Of a DNA stretch of 64,000 nt, positions 51,682 to 60,051 are shown piece by piece. The stretch comes from Hyunsoonleella pacifica (lineage in GTDB: Bacteria > Bacteroidota > Bacteroidia > Flavobacteriales > Flavobacteriaceae), in contig NZ_SIRS01000002.1 of NCBI RefSeq assembly GCF_004310335.1, positions 62,001 through 126,000 on the forward strand, read 5' to 3'. The number at the start of each line of letters is the position of its first letter. Within the stretch, counting starts at the first letter, position 1. Under the pieces are notes generated by a model that was not told the DNA's origin, did not search any database, and saw only the letters and a program-made list of their open reading frames with translations. A program made the position numbers and the translations under genes.

Positions 51682-53754
51682 CTACTGGTTATTTCTAAAC
51701 CCAGGCGTTTTACATAAATACCATTTAAACCTGACTCCAATTTCAGTAAACGTAAATCCCGCAGCTGTAGCAGAGGCTATATTACTTCTTGTACCAAAAA
51801 GGTTTAAAAGAGCGCGTTCAGAAAACTTATAACCAAAAGCGCCTTGTATACGATAGGTGCTTTGTTTTTCATCATCTTCAATAAACTGGTATCCTGTTGC
51901 AGCAGTTAATTGATAAAACCATGCTTTAGGTTTTGTAATGCTTTCATCTTTAATCACATTAATAAACACCTCGCCAGCATTAAAGCGTTCTGGACTAAAA
52001 TAAATAGTAGGCACCTGGTTTTTAAAGGTAATATATTGGTAGTTTAAACCAGCTTTTAAACTAGGTTTTGATAAAATGTTGTAGTATAGTGATGTAAATA
52101 ATAAGTTTCTGGCATTGTCATCACTTTGAATGGTATAATAATACTGTGTAAACCAACCCAAATTAAAATTAGTGCTAAGACTGTAATTGGCGTAAAGGTT
52201 ATGCATTACAATTTCCCTGTCTAATAATTCTGCATTAAAATTTTGAACCTCCCGTTTATAGCCTATATCTAAAACTTGTAGCTTAAAAGGTTTTATGTTA
52301 AAAGAAATATCTGTTAAAAGTTGAGTATAATCATCCGTATCTGCCTTAGCTGAAGTAATTCCAGCAATACCTTTAAAGGTAATGTTGGGTAACAGTTGGT
52401 AGGACAAACCCAAACCAGCATTGTTGGATGTAGCCTTATTGTTGGTAACATTATTATTTGTGGTACGATACCCATAATTTGCTAACCATTTAAAACGTGT
52501 AGACGTAGGAAACTCCAAATTTACCATAAACGCATAGGCCTTGTTATTGCCATTATCGAAAGAATAACTGGCTTTGGCTTCTAAAAATGGTGTAAAGTTG
52601 CTATTTAAGGTGTTTATAAACTGCGTGGCATCCTTTTGTTTGTCATAAAATTTTAAGGTGTTTTCTGCAGAGAGATATGCCTCATCATAATTGCCTAAAG
52701 CTTTTAAAGCATTGGCTTTCCCTAAGTTGCCATCAAAAGAGCTACTGTCGTTTTCCAATATACGATTATAGTCGGCTAAACTTTTTTTAAAGTCGCTTTT
52801 ATAGATGTTAAGTGTAGCACTTAAAGCTAAAATCCAATTTTCATTGGGTTTATTTACCATTAAGTTATCTATTAAGGCTTTAGCGGTTTTAAATTTTTTA
52901 TTCCAAATTAAAGCTTGTATGTATCGTTCAGTGGTAGGCTGAACCAAATTAGCATCTGTGTCAGCAGCACCCAAACTTAAAAACGCTTGTTCACTTAACC
53001 TTAAAGCCTCTTTTTCTTTCCCTTTTAAGTGCTTAACCAAGGCTAGTCCGTTTAATGCTATTAACTTATTATCTTCAATATTACCAATGGTGTTGTAGGT
53101 AGTTTCAGCATCATCAAATTTAGCTGCAATAATATATAAGTTGGCTAAATTTAATAAGCTGTCTTTATCATCTTTAAAAAGGCTAAGGTTTTCTTTTAAA
53201 AGGCGTTCTGCCTCAGTATAATTTTGGGCTTGCTGATTTTGGTACGCATAGCCTAAATAAATATATTTTTTGGAGGTTAAAGCATTAGGATTTCCAGGAG
53301 ATACATCTAGGGCTTTATTGACATACAATAAAGCATCAGAATATAATTTTAAGTTGGATAAAGTGTTAGCATATCCTAAAAGAGCAGGAAAACTTGTGTT
53401 ATTTTCTGCAATTAAGTTTTCGTAAAACGATTTAGCAGCATCGTAATTTTTACTCCAAAGTAAACTTTCGGCATAATTAAGTTTTATTTCAAAATCATCA
53501 GGGTATAGGTTTAATAAGTCCGTGAAGATACGTACTGCTTTTTTGGATTGTCCTAATAACCCAACAGCTCTGCCATAGCATAATTTAGCTGTTTTATTTT
53601 TAGGATATGTTTCTAGTACTGTTTTAAAAAAGGATTCAGCATTAGCATATTGCCCTGTTTCCAAATAACTAAACCCAGTTTGCATATCTTGAGAATACGC
53701 TATTGTAGTGATAAAAAAAGCGAGCAATACGCCATATAATTTAATATGCGTCAT
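51682..53754 (-). CDS. TPR and outer-membrane beta-barrel protein, exopolysaccharide exporter-like
   Basis: A 690-residue protein with a signal peptide (ending TIAYSQ), tetratricopeptide repeats over residues about 25-370 (GQYANAESFFKTVLETYPKNKTA and similar 34-residue units) and a C-terminal beta-barrel (about 380-690; strands such as RFKWLANYGYRTT, GLGLSYQLLPNITF, VRFKWYLC). This TPR-plus-barrel layout is that of PgaA, BcsC and AlgK/AlgE, which export polysaccharides across the outer membrane. It is downstream of the REC-GT2 gene on the same strand. A YaiO-like role is a possible alternative. Polymer identity is unknown. Confidence 0.8.
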   Translation of the reverse strand: MTHIKLYGVLLAFFITTIAYSQDMQTGFSYLETGQYANAESFFKTVLETYPKNKTAKLCYGRAVGLLGQSKKAVRIFTDLLNLYPDDFEIKLNYAESLLWSKNYDAAKSFYENLIAENNTSFPALLGYANTLSNLKLYSDALLYVNKALDVSPGNPNALTSKKYIYLGYAYQNQQAQNYTEAERLLKENLSLFKDDKDSLLNLANLYIIAAKFDDAETTYNTIGNIEDNKLIALNGLALVKHLKGKEKEALRLSEQAFLSLGAADTDANLVQPTTERYIQALIWNKKFKTAKALIDNLMVNKPNENWILALSATLNIYKSDFKKSLADYNRILENDSSSFDGNLGKANALKALGNYDEAYLSAENTLKFYDKQKDATQFINTLNSNFTPFLEAKASYSFDNGNNKAYAFMVNLEFPTSTRFKWLANYGYRTTNNNVTNNKATSNNAGLGLSYQLLPNITFKGIAGITSAKADTDDYTQLLTDISFNIKPFKLQVLDIGYKREVQNFNAELLDREIVMHNLYANYSLSTNFNLGWFTQYYYTIQSDDNARNLLFTSLYYNILSKPSLKAGLNYQYITFKNQVPTIYFSPERFNAGEVFINVIKDESITKPKAWFYQLTAATGYQFIEDDEKQSTYRIQGAFGYKFSERALLNLFGTRSNIASATAAGFTFTEIGVRFKWYLCKTPGFRNNQ

Positions 53755-53934
53755 ATAATTTTAGTGATACTGCAATTTAAGGTAAAACCAGTTTTATTAG
53801 TCTAATAGCAACAAGTTATTTGCCAAAATTTATCTACACCCAATTGAATGGCGATAAATTATAACAAAACATAGCCTTTGTTTACCAGTAATAGTAACCG
53901 ATTTAGTTATATAGTATAGTTATAAAAAGTTGTT

Positions 53935-55074
53935 TTATTTATAATGAAATGCTATTTGCCCTAGCTGTCCAACAATTTTAATAGAGTCTTTCATGGATAG
54001 TTTAGAGCCATCAGCGTGAATCCATCGCTTTAAGGGTTGCTCACAGATATATGAAATTGCTTTTTTCTTTCCATAATGCTTGCGCATACGTATAAAGATT
54101 TCAACATCAAAAATCCAAGGGCTTATAAATTTATCTTTAAACATATGTTTTACGATATCTTTATCCATGATTTTTGCACCACATTGGGTATCGTTAAACG
54201 GCATTTCCAAAATAGTTCTTATAATAAGATTTATAGTTTTACTAATTATTTTTCTAGCCGATTCCTTTGTAATGTCAGCACCCATTCTACTCATTCTTGA
54301 ACCACTTACAATTTTAAAATCGGTAGTTTCTATGGTTTTTACTAAATCGTCAAAGTCTCTAAAGTCTGTAGATAAGTCGGCATCTAAATACCCTATGTAG
54401 TCTAATTGAGGATCTTTGGCTAAATGCAAAACACCTTGTCTTACAGCTTCTGCTTTTCCACCATTTTTTTCACAATTATATACGCTAATATTAGTTTCTC
54501 TTCCTTTTTGGAGGTTATTTAAAACCTCTAAAGTATTATCTTTGCTACCATCGTTTACAAAACATAAATGATAACCTAGATTACTGTCTACGAAATCTAT
54601 AAACTCTTTACTTAATAATCGTTCTTCTTCATTATAACATGGTATTACTACACCAACACATCGCTTTTGAAGCATCTGGTCTTTGGTACTTTTGTTTTGT
54701 AATTTGTTAGTTTTAATACCAAATATTCTAGAAATTCTAGCAGTAACTTCGTTTAATGATACAGGTTTTTTCATGTAGTCATCAATGCCTAATTCAAAAC
54801 CATCAATTATGGTATCTTCACTAGTGTTTCCAGAAAGCACTAAAATTTTTACTTTAGATTTTTTTTCAAATCTTATGTGTTTTACGACATCTAAACCAGA
54901 CATGCCGTCCATATTAATGTCTACAATAACAATGTCAGGTTTATAAGAATCAAAGACTTCTAGGCCTTCTTCTCCAGTACTAGCACATTTTATGCTAAAA
55001 CCTAAATCAGTTAAGTGTTTTTCTAATGATAGCAAGATTAATTGCTGATCATCTATTGCTAAAATTTTTATCAT
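53935..55074 (-). CDS. Response regulator receiver fused to a GT2 glycosyltransferase
   Basis: A 379-residue fusion. Residues 1-120 are a receiver domain (LAIDDQQ, phosphoacceptor Asp52 in VDINMDGMSG, Lys in YMKKPVSL). After a short linker, residues 138-379 form a GT2 enzyme of the dolichyl-phosphate-sugar synthase type: VVIPCYNEEER, FVNDGSKDNT, NGGKAEAVRQG, the DADLST metal motif and the late MPFNDTQCGAK and RWIHADGSKLS segments. No transmembrane helices are present. It suggests that phosphorylation controls sugar transfer (probably to a lipid carrier) in the exopolysaccharide pathway. It is divergent from the GT4 gene at 55275 and upstream of the TPR/barrel gene. Confidence 0.9.
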   Translation of the reverse strand: MIKILAIDDQQLILLSLEKHLTDLGFSIKCASTGEEGLEVFDSYKPDIVIVDINMDGMSGLDVVKHIRFEKKSKVKILVLSGNTSEDTIIDGFELGIDDYMKKPVSLNEVTARISRIFGIKTNKLQNKSTKDQMLQKRCVGVVIPCYNEEERLLSKEFIDFVDSNLGYHLCFVNDGSKDNTLEVLNNLQKGRETNISVYNCEKNGGKAEAVRQGVLHLAKDPQLDYIGYLDADLSTDFRDFDDLVKTIETTDFKIVSGSRMSRMGADITKESARKIISKTINLIIRTILEMPFNDTQCGAKIMDKDIVKHMFKDKFISPWIFDVEIFIRMRKHYGKKKAISYICEQPLKRWIHADGSKLSMKDSIKIVGQLGQIAFHYK

Positions 55075-55199
55075 AATGGGTAGGATTTTGGGGTTATTAT
55101 ATGACGTTTTACCGTCTTTTTTATGATTAATTTTGTTGTAAATATAACTTTTATTTGAAAGAAATATATGATTTTTTTGTATTTTTTATCGACAAAATG

Positions 55200-55207
55200 T
55201 ATATTTG
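55200..55207 (+). promoter_or_regulatory. Candidate -7 box for the first GT4 gene
   Basis: TATATTTG matches TAnnTTTG 67 bp before the ATG at 55275. No LytTR-type half-site is found at the spacing seen in the paralogous promoter at 58634-58704. Confidence 0.4.
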
Positions 55208-55274
55208 TTCGATTTCGTGTCGGTTTTTACACAAAAAACACGAAGAAAATACCAACCCCAAAATCTATAATATT

Positions 55275-56462
55275 ATGAAGTTAGCTATTGTGACAGCCTA
55301 TCCCCCAAGTAAGGTAACTTTAAATGAATACGCTTATCATTTAGTAAAACACTTTAGACAAAAAAGAGAGGTTACAGAATTAATTTTATTGTGCGATTAC
55401 ACCAAAAATGCAAAGGATGTAGCATTTGAAGAAGACGGTTGTAAAATTACAGTTAAAGAATGTTGGACATTTAATAGCTATAGAAACATATTAAGTATTA
55501 CTAAAGCAATAAATTCAACAAAACCAGATGCTGTATTGTTTAACCTGCAATTCATGAAATTTGGAGATAAAAAAGTAGCCGCAGCATTAGGGTTAATGTT
55601 ACCTTTTGTTTGTAAACTAAAAAAAATACCTAATATAGTTTTATTACATAATATATTAGAGGAAGTAGATTTAGGTAGTGCAGGTTTTACATCAAATAAA
55701 ATACTAACAAAACTATATGGCTTTATTGGCACTACTTTAACCAAGTTAATCCTTAAGGCAGATGTTGTAGCTGTTACAATGCAAAAGTATGTCACTATTT
55801 TAGAAGATAAATATAAAGTAAACAACGTAAAATTAATTCCTCATGGTACGTTTGAAATTCCAGCAGAACCAAATTACATAACACCATCTAACCCAATGCA
55901 AATAATGGCTTTTGGTAAGTTTGGCACTTATAAAAAGGTTGAAGCTATGATTGAGGCTGTAGAACAAGTAAGAAAATCTACAGATTTAAATCTTGAAGTA
56001 GTAATTGCTGGCACCGATAACCCCAATGTCCCTGGATATTTAGATAAGGTAAAAGAAGCTTATAAAAATGTACCACAAATACGCTTTACTGGTTATGTAG
56101 AAGAAAGTGAAGTTCCTGTGTTATTTAATGAAAGCACAGTAGTTGTTTTTCCATATACTTCTACAACTGGAAGTTCTGGCGTATTACACCAAGCAGGAAG
56201 TTATGGTAAAGCAGTTGTAATGCCAGATTTAGGAGATTTGGCTTCCTTAGTTAAGGATGAAGGCTACCAAGGTGAGTTTTTTGATCCTAAGTCAGTAGAT
56301 AGTTTAGCTAAAGCTATTGAGAGTATTGTAACAAATAATGACTACAAAGTTAAGTTAGGACAAATTAATTACAGAGCAGCAACGGCTCACCCTATGTCTG
56401 ATATAGCCGAAATGTATCTAAATACATTTAGGCTGTTAGTAGAGCTTAACCCCAATTTTTAA
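55275..56462 (+). CDS. GT4-family glycosyltransferase, first paralogue
   Basis: A 395-residue cytosolic GT-B enzyme read from the ATG at 55275, where the conserved MKLAIVTAYPPSKVTLNEYAYH begins; a longer frame upstream has no counterpart in its paralogue. The N-terminal acceptor domain includes FNLQFMKFGDKK and VLLHNILEEVDLG. The C-terminal donor domain shows MAFGKFGTYKKVEAMIEA, VIAGTDNPNVPGY, FTGYVEESEVP and the EX7E-like region VVVFPYTSTTGSSGVLHQAGSYGKAVVMPDLG. It is followed by two STAS genes and a flippase, with a paralogue of the same enzyme 3.5 kb downstream. Confidence 0.9.
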   Translation: MKLAIVTAYPPSKVTLNEYAYHLVKHFRQKREVTELILLCDYTKNAKDVAFEEDGCKITVKECWTFNSYRNILSITKAINSTKPDAVLFNLQFMKFGDKKVAAALGLMLPFVCKLKKIPNIVLLHNILEEVDLGSAGFTSNKILTKLYGFIGTTLTKLILKADVVAVTMQKYVTILEDKYKVNNVKLIPHGTFEIPAEPNYITPSNPMQIMAFGKFGTYKKVEAMIEAVEQVRKSTDLNLEVVIAGTDNPNVPGYLDKVKEAYKNVPQIRFTGYVEESEVPVLFNESTVVVFPYTSTTGSSGVLHQAGSYGKAVVMPDLGDLASLVKDEGYQGEFFDPKSVDSLAKAIESIVTNNDYKVKLGQINYRAATAHPMSDIAEMYLNTFRLLVELNPNF

Positions 56463-56532
56463 TCATTCATCTACAGCAGAAAGCTATTGAACGAAATTTA
56501 ATAGGCGTTCATGTCTTTTCCTAAGATATTTG
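56462..56532 (+). promoter_or_regulatory. LytTR-type promoter of the STAS/flippase genes
   Basis: Half-sites begin at 56465 (ATTCATC) and 56486 (ATTGAAC), 21 bp apart. A -7-like box GATATTTG at 56525-56532 is exactly 39 bp after the second half-site. The first base deviates from TAnnTTTG. The start codon of the STAS gene is 53 bp further. Confidence 0.7.
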
Positions 56533-56585
56533 ATATATAATAAACTAATTACCCCAATTATTATAACCACTTAAACTCAAAAATT

Positions 56586-56864
56586 ATGGCACTTAAAATT
56601 ACCCAAAAGAAAGAAATTTTTTCAGTATTTGGTATCATCAATAATACTACAGCTTTAAACTTTCAAAATCATATAAGTTTAGCTATGAAAGACGTTAAAG
56701 AGTTAATTATTGATATCGAAAATGTAACTACCATTGATTCTGCGGGAATGAAAGCTCTACGAGCTATATATGCTAATTGTATGACTAATAACAAAAGAAT
56801 CTATATTATTGGAACTGGATGTAAAGAAGTATATGATGATTTGTACGTAACCAGTGTAGCTTAA
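56586..56864 (+). CDS. STAS-domain protein (anti-sigma factor antagonist-like)
   Basis: A 92-residue single STAS domain: VFGIINNTTALNFQNHISLAM, LIIDIENVTTIDSAGMKALRAIY with the phosphorylatable Ser in DSAGM (about residue 53), and IYIIGTGCKEVYDDL. STAS proteins act as phosphorylation switches on kinases or sigma regulators, and SypA-type STAS proteins regulate polysaccharide production in Vibrio. It is the first gene under a LytTR-type promoter and is followed by a second STAS gene and a flippase. Confidence 0.88.
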   Translation: MALKITQKKEIFSVFGIINNTTALNFQNHISLAMKDVKELIIDIENVTTIDSAGMKALRAIYANCMTNNKRIYIIGTGCKEVYDDLYVTSVA

Positions 56865-56890
56865 TAGCCTAACCCCAAATTTATAATGTC

Positions 56891-57196
56891 ATGAACTTCA
56901 GGATAATAAATAATAAAGGTGTGTATGAATTACATGGTCATTTTATTGAAGAGCATACGTATAACGTAGCAAATTATTTTAATACACTATTGGATAAATA
57001 TTACGAAATAGTAATATGTCTTAATGGCGTAAAGCAAATAGATAAAACAGCTTTAAATGTTATGCGATTTATTCAAAACAAAGCAAAGCGAAGAAGTAAA
57101 ACAGTATTTGTTTTAGGTAAGGACAACAAGAAGATTAAGGATAAGTTTAAAAAAGCAAACCTAACTAATATTTTTAGAAATGATTACCATAGCTAA
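56891..57196 (+). CDS. Second STAS-like protein, lacking the phosphorylation serine
   Basis: A 101-residue protein matching the STAS fold: VYELHGHFIEEHTYNVANYF, IVICLNGVKQIDKTALNVMRFIQNKA, TVFVLGKDNKKI. At the site where DSxG is expected it reads DKTA, so the usual Ser is Lys, with Thr next to it. It may be a non-phosphorylatable companion of the protein at 56586-56864. The last 17 bp overlap the start of the flippase gene. Confidence 0.75.
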   Translation: MNFRIINNKGVYELHGHFIEEHTYNVANYFNTLLDKYYEIVICLNGVKQIDKTALNVMRFIQNKAKRRSKTVFVLGKDNKKIKDKFKKANLTNIFRNDYHS

Positions 57197-58421
57197 AAGT
57201 ATAAGAAAGCGTATTACACCAGAACAGTTATTTATGTTAAGTGTTCTAGTAGTAAATGGTGGTAACTATCTATATAACCTTATCCTTGGTAGGTTATTGG
57301 GGCCCGCTGCTTTTGCAGATGCTGCTGTACTTATTACGTTTTTATTAGTCTTAAGTTTTGCTGCGATGACATTTCAATTAGTCACGGCTAAATTTTCAGT
57401 GCTTTTTGAAAACGAAGTATTTAGAAGTTTTATATCTAAAATATATAAAAATGCCACTTTGGTTGGACTTATTTTTGGTTTGGTCATTATTGTGTTTTCA
57501 TCAACATTACAAAGTATTTTTAATACGTCATCATCTAGTATGTTTGTGGTATTTGGATGTGGCGTACCTATTTATTTTTTAATGAGTGTTAATAGAGGCG
57601 TTTTTCAAGGAAAAAAAGCATTTAAATCCTTATCAATTACGTATCAAACCGAAATGTGGAGTAGATTACTTATCACGTTAGCACTGATACTTATATTAGA
57701 TATTAAATCTCCGATACTCATCGCTATAGGTATTTTTGTGTCATTTATATTTGGTCTATTACCATTCAAATTTTCTATTATTAGCTTAAAACAACAAGTG
57801 TTACCTCTAACACAAAAAAAAGCCATCCGAAGCTTTTTTATAATCACAGCATTTTATGAGTTAACCCAGATTATCATAAACAATAGTGATATTCTTTTGG
57901 TAAAACATTATTTTGAATCGTATGAAGCAGGTTTATATGCGTCTTTAGCTTTAATAGGGCGTATTGTATATTTTATTGCTTGGATGTTTGTAATGTTGCT
58001 TTTACCAACTGTAGTACAATTAAAGAAAGATGGGAAGCATACTGCTCCCATTTTATTTAAATATGTAGGCTACATTGCAGCAATTTCTATAACAATAATA
58101 ATAGTATGTTTTAGCGCTCCAGAACTTATCATTAAAATATTATTTGGTAAACAATATATGGCAATGGCTCCATTACTTTGGCAGTATGCTATCGCTACTT
58201 CAATGTTTGCCATATCTAATATTTTCGCCTATTACTATCTGTCTTTAGATAAATATATACCTGTTGTTATTTCTGGTGTATTTGGTATATTACAAGTAGC
58301 GCTTGTTATATTTTTTCATAATAGTTTAACAGAGGTAGTCCATGTGCAAATTGTAGCCATGGTGCTGCTTTTGATAATACAGATTATATTTTTCAAGCTA
58401 GATTCCCAATCTTCAAAGTAA
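57180..58421 (+). CDS. Polysaccharide flippase (MOP/Wzx-like) membrane protein
   Basis: A 413-residue inner-membrane protein with about twelve hydrophobic helices, beginning RITPEQLFMLSVLVVNGGNYLYNLILGRLLGPAAFADAAVLITFLLV. The GRLLGPAAF region, LMSVNRGVFQGKKAFKSLSI and the central ETSDILLVKHYFESYEAGLYASLALIGRIV-type segment (NNSDILLVKHYF) are typical of the oligosaccharide flippase/MATE superfamily. It would flip lipid-linked repeat units or a related glycolipid. It overlaps the second STAS gene by 17 bp, indicating translational coupling. No Wzy polymerase is visible. Confidence 0.9.
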   Translation: MITIAKSIRKRITPEQLFMLSVLVVNGGNYLYNLILGRLLGPAAFADAAVLITFLLVLSFAAMTFQLVTAKFSVLFENEVFRSFISKIYKNATLVGLIFGLVIIVFSSTLQSIFNTSSSSMFVVFGCGVPIYFLMSVNRGVFQGKKAFKSLSITYQTEMWSRLLITLALILILDIKSPILIAIGIFVSFIFGLLPFKFSIISLKQQVLPLTQKKAIRSFFIITAFYELTQIIINNSDILLVKHYFESYEAGLYASLALIGRIVYFIAWMFVMLLLPTVVQLKKDGKHTAPILFKYVGYIAAISITIIIVCFSAPELIIKILFGKQYMAMAPLLWQYAIATSMFAISNIFAYYYLSLDKYIPVVISGVFGILQVALVIFFHNSLTEVVHVQIVAMVLLLIIQIIFFKLDSQSSK

Positions 58422-58833
58422 TCTTAGTAAAAAAGCATTTAGCTATTTTTTGTGATTTCTTGAATCCGGTGTTCAATGTAGTCGAAAGGCGGATAGTTTA
58501 CCCTGTCTAAATGACTATGTTCTTTAAATTGCAAATTGTTCCAGTAATATTGAAAAGTACTGCACTTAATTCACTAAATAATCACATCATTTATGTTAGA
58601 TGTATCTGAAATCAGCTTAATCTAAAGCAATTTACCATTCGTCTACACTAAGGTTCCAACGGTCTAACAAGACCTTAATTGTTCTTATAAATATCCCAAA
58701 TTTGTAGTATAAGTCATAAATAATTAAAAAAGTCAAATTATGACCCATTCAGTTAGACTAATCTTATTTATAAAGAATTAATAAATGACTGAATACACCA
58801 TAAGCCCATAGATTAACAATAAAACTTGAACTT
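58422..58833. other. Long leader/intergenic region before the second GT4 gene
   Basis: This 412-bp gap contains the LytTR-type promoter at 58634-58704. The 129 bp between the -7 box and the ATG at 58834 is an unusually long 5' leader, with a possible 13-residue reading frame (58740-58781, MTHSVRLILFIKN) of no proven relevance. The first 200 bp hold nothing recognisable. Confidence 0.5.
58634..58704 (+). promoter_or_regulatory. LytTR-type promoter of the second GT4 gene
   Basis: Half-sites begin at 58637 (ATTCGTC, in ACCATTCGTCTACACTAAGG) and 58658 (AACGGTC), 21 bp apart. The -7-like box CAAATTTG at 58697-58704 is 39 bp after the second half-site and is followed by TAGTATAA, as in the promoter at 45271. 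Confidence 0.75.
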
Positions 58834-60051
58834 ATGAAATTAGCCATAGTAACAGCATACCCGCCAAGTAAAGTAACCTTAAATGAATATGCATATCATT
58901 TAGTTAAGCATTTTAGACAAAAAGAAAATATCACAGAGTTGGTACTACTTACAGATACCACTCAAGGAGCCAAGGATATCAATTTTACTGAAGTTGGGTG
59001 TAAAATCACTGTAAAAGAGTGTTGGACTTTTAACAGCTATTTAAACATTATAAAAGTTACTAAAGCTATTAATCAAGTAAAACCAGACGCGGTACTATTC
59101 AATTTACAATTTATGAAATTTGGCGATAAAAAAATTGCCGCAGCGTTAGGTTTAATGTTACCTCTAGTATGTAAGCTAAAAAAGATTCCAAACATTGTAT
59201 TGCTCCACAATATTATGGAACAAGTAGATTTAGGTAGAGCAGGATTCACGAGTAATAAAATCATGCAAAAAATATATGGGCTTATTGGTGGTGCTTTAAC
59301 TAGATTGATTTTGCAAGCTGATACTGTGACTGTAACAATGCAGAAATATGTTGAAATTTTAAGCAAAAAATATAATGCAAAAAATGTGAAGTTAATTCCT
59401 CATGGTACTTTTGAGATTCTTGAAGAGCCTAGTTATGAAACGCCTTTAGAACCTTTTAAAATAATGACTTTTGGAAAGTTTGGAACTTATAAAAAAGTTG
59501 AAAATATGATTAAGGCAATAGAGATGTTAAGAGAGGTTTCTGATATAAATATGGAAATTGTTATTGCAGGAACAGATAACCCCAACACACCAGGATATTT
59601 AGAGAGTGTTAAACAAAAATACAACTATGTACAAGGTTTAACATTTACTGGATATGTTGCAGAAGAAGACGTACCAAAATTATTTAAAGAAAGTACAGTA
59701 GTAGTTTTCCCTTATACATCAACAACTGGTAGCTCTGGAGTGTTACACCAAGCGGGAAGTTATGGTAAGGCTGTAGTAATGCCTGATTTAGGAGATTTAG
59801 CTTTATTAGTACAAGATGAAGGGTATAAAGGGGAATTTTTTGATGCAGAAAGCCCTAGTAGTTTAGCTATAGCATTACAGAAGATTTTGGAAGATAATGC
59901 ATATCGTGTAGAGCTTGAAAGGGCAAACTATAAAGCCGCTACAGCGTATCCAATGTCCAGAATTGTAGATATGTATATCAATACTTTTGAAGCGATAAGA
60001 GATAAAAAATCAGAAGTAACAACAGTACAATCTCAAGAAGTTATTCTTTAG
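58834..60051 (+). CDS. GT4-family glycosyltransferase, second paralogue
   Basis: A 405-residue GT-B enzyme strongly resembling the protein at 55275-56462; the first 30 residues are identical and the donor-domain region SSGVLHQAGSYGKAVVMPDLG is conserved. Landmarks are FNLQFMKFGDKK, LLHNIMEQVDLG, MTFGKFGTYKKVENM, IAGTDNPNTPGY and the C-terminal EDEGYKGEFFDAESP-type segment. Unlike its paralogue it has the LytTR-type promoter. It overlaps the convergent GH5-like gene by 11 bp. The two enzymes probably act on the same polysaccharide. Confidence 0.9.
   Translation: MKLAIVTAYPPSKVTLNEYAYHLVKHFRQKENITELVLLTDTTQGAKDINFTEVGCKITVKECWTFNSYLNIIKVTKAINQVKPDAVLFNLQFMKFGDKKIAAALGLMLPLVCKLKKIPNIVLLHNIMEQVDLGRAGFTSNKIMQKIYGLIGGALTRLILQADTVTVTMQKYVEILSKKYNAKNVKLIPHGTFEILEEPSYETPLEPFKIMTFGKFGTYKKVENMIKAIEMLREVSDINMEIVIAGTDNPNTPGYLESVKQKYNYVQGLTFTGYVAEEDVPKLFKESTVVVFPYTSTTGSSGVLHQAGSYGKAVVMPDLGDLALLVQDEGYKGEFFDAESPSSLAIALQKILEDNAYRVELERANYKAATAYPMSRIVDMYINTFEAIRDKKSEVTTVQSQEVIL

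Noticed and set aside
53827-53856. TTTATCTACACCCAATTGAATGG element upstream of the TPR/barrel gene
   Set aside because: It resembles the first LytTR half-site (ATTTATC) but lies in the opposite orientation to both flanking genes and has no convincing second half-site or -7 box at the expected spacing.
58740-58781. 13-residue leader peptide in the second GT4 leader
   Set aside because: Short open frames of this size occur by chance, and there is no attenuator hairpin or codon bias to support it.
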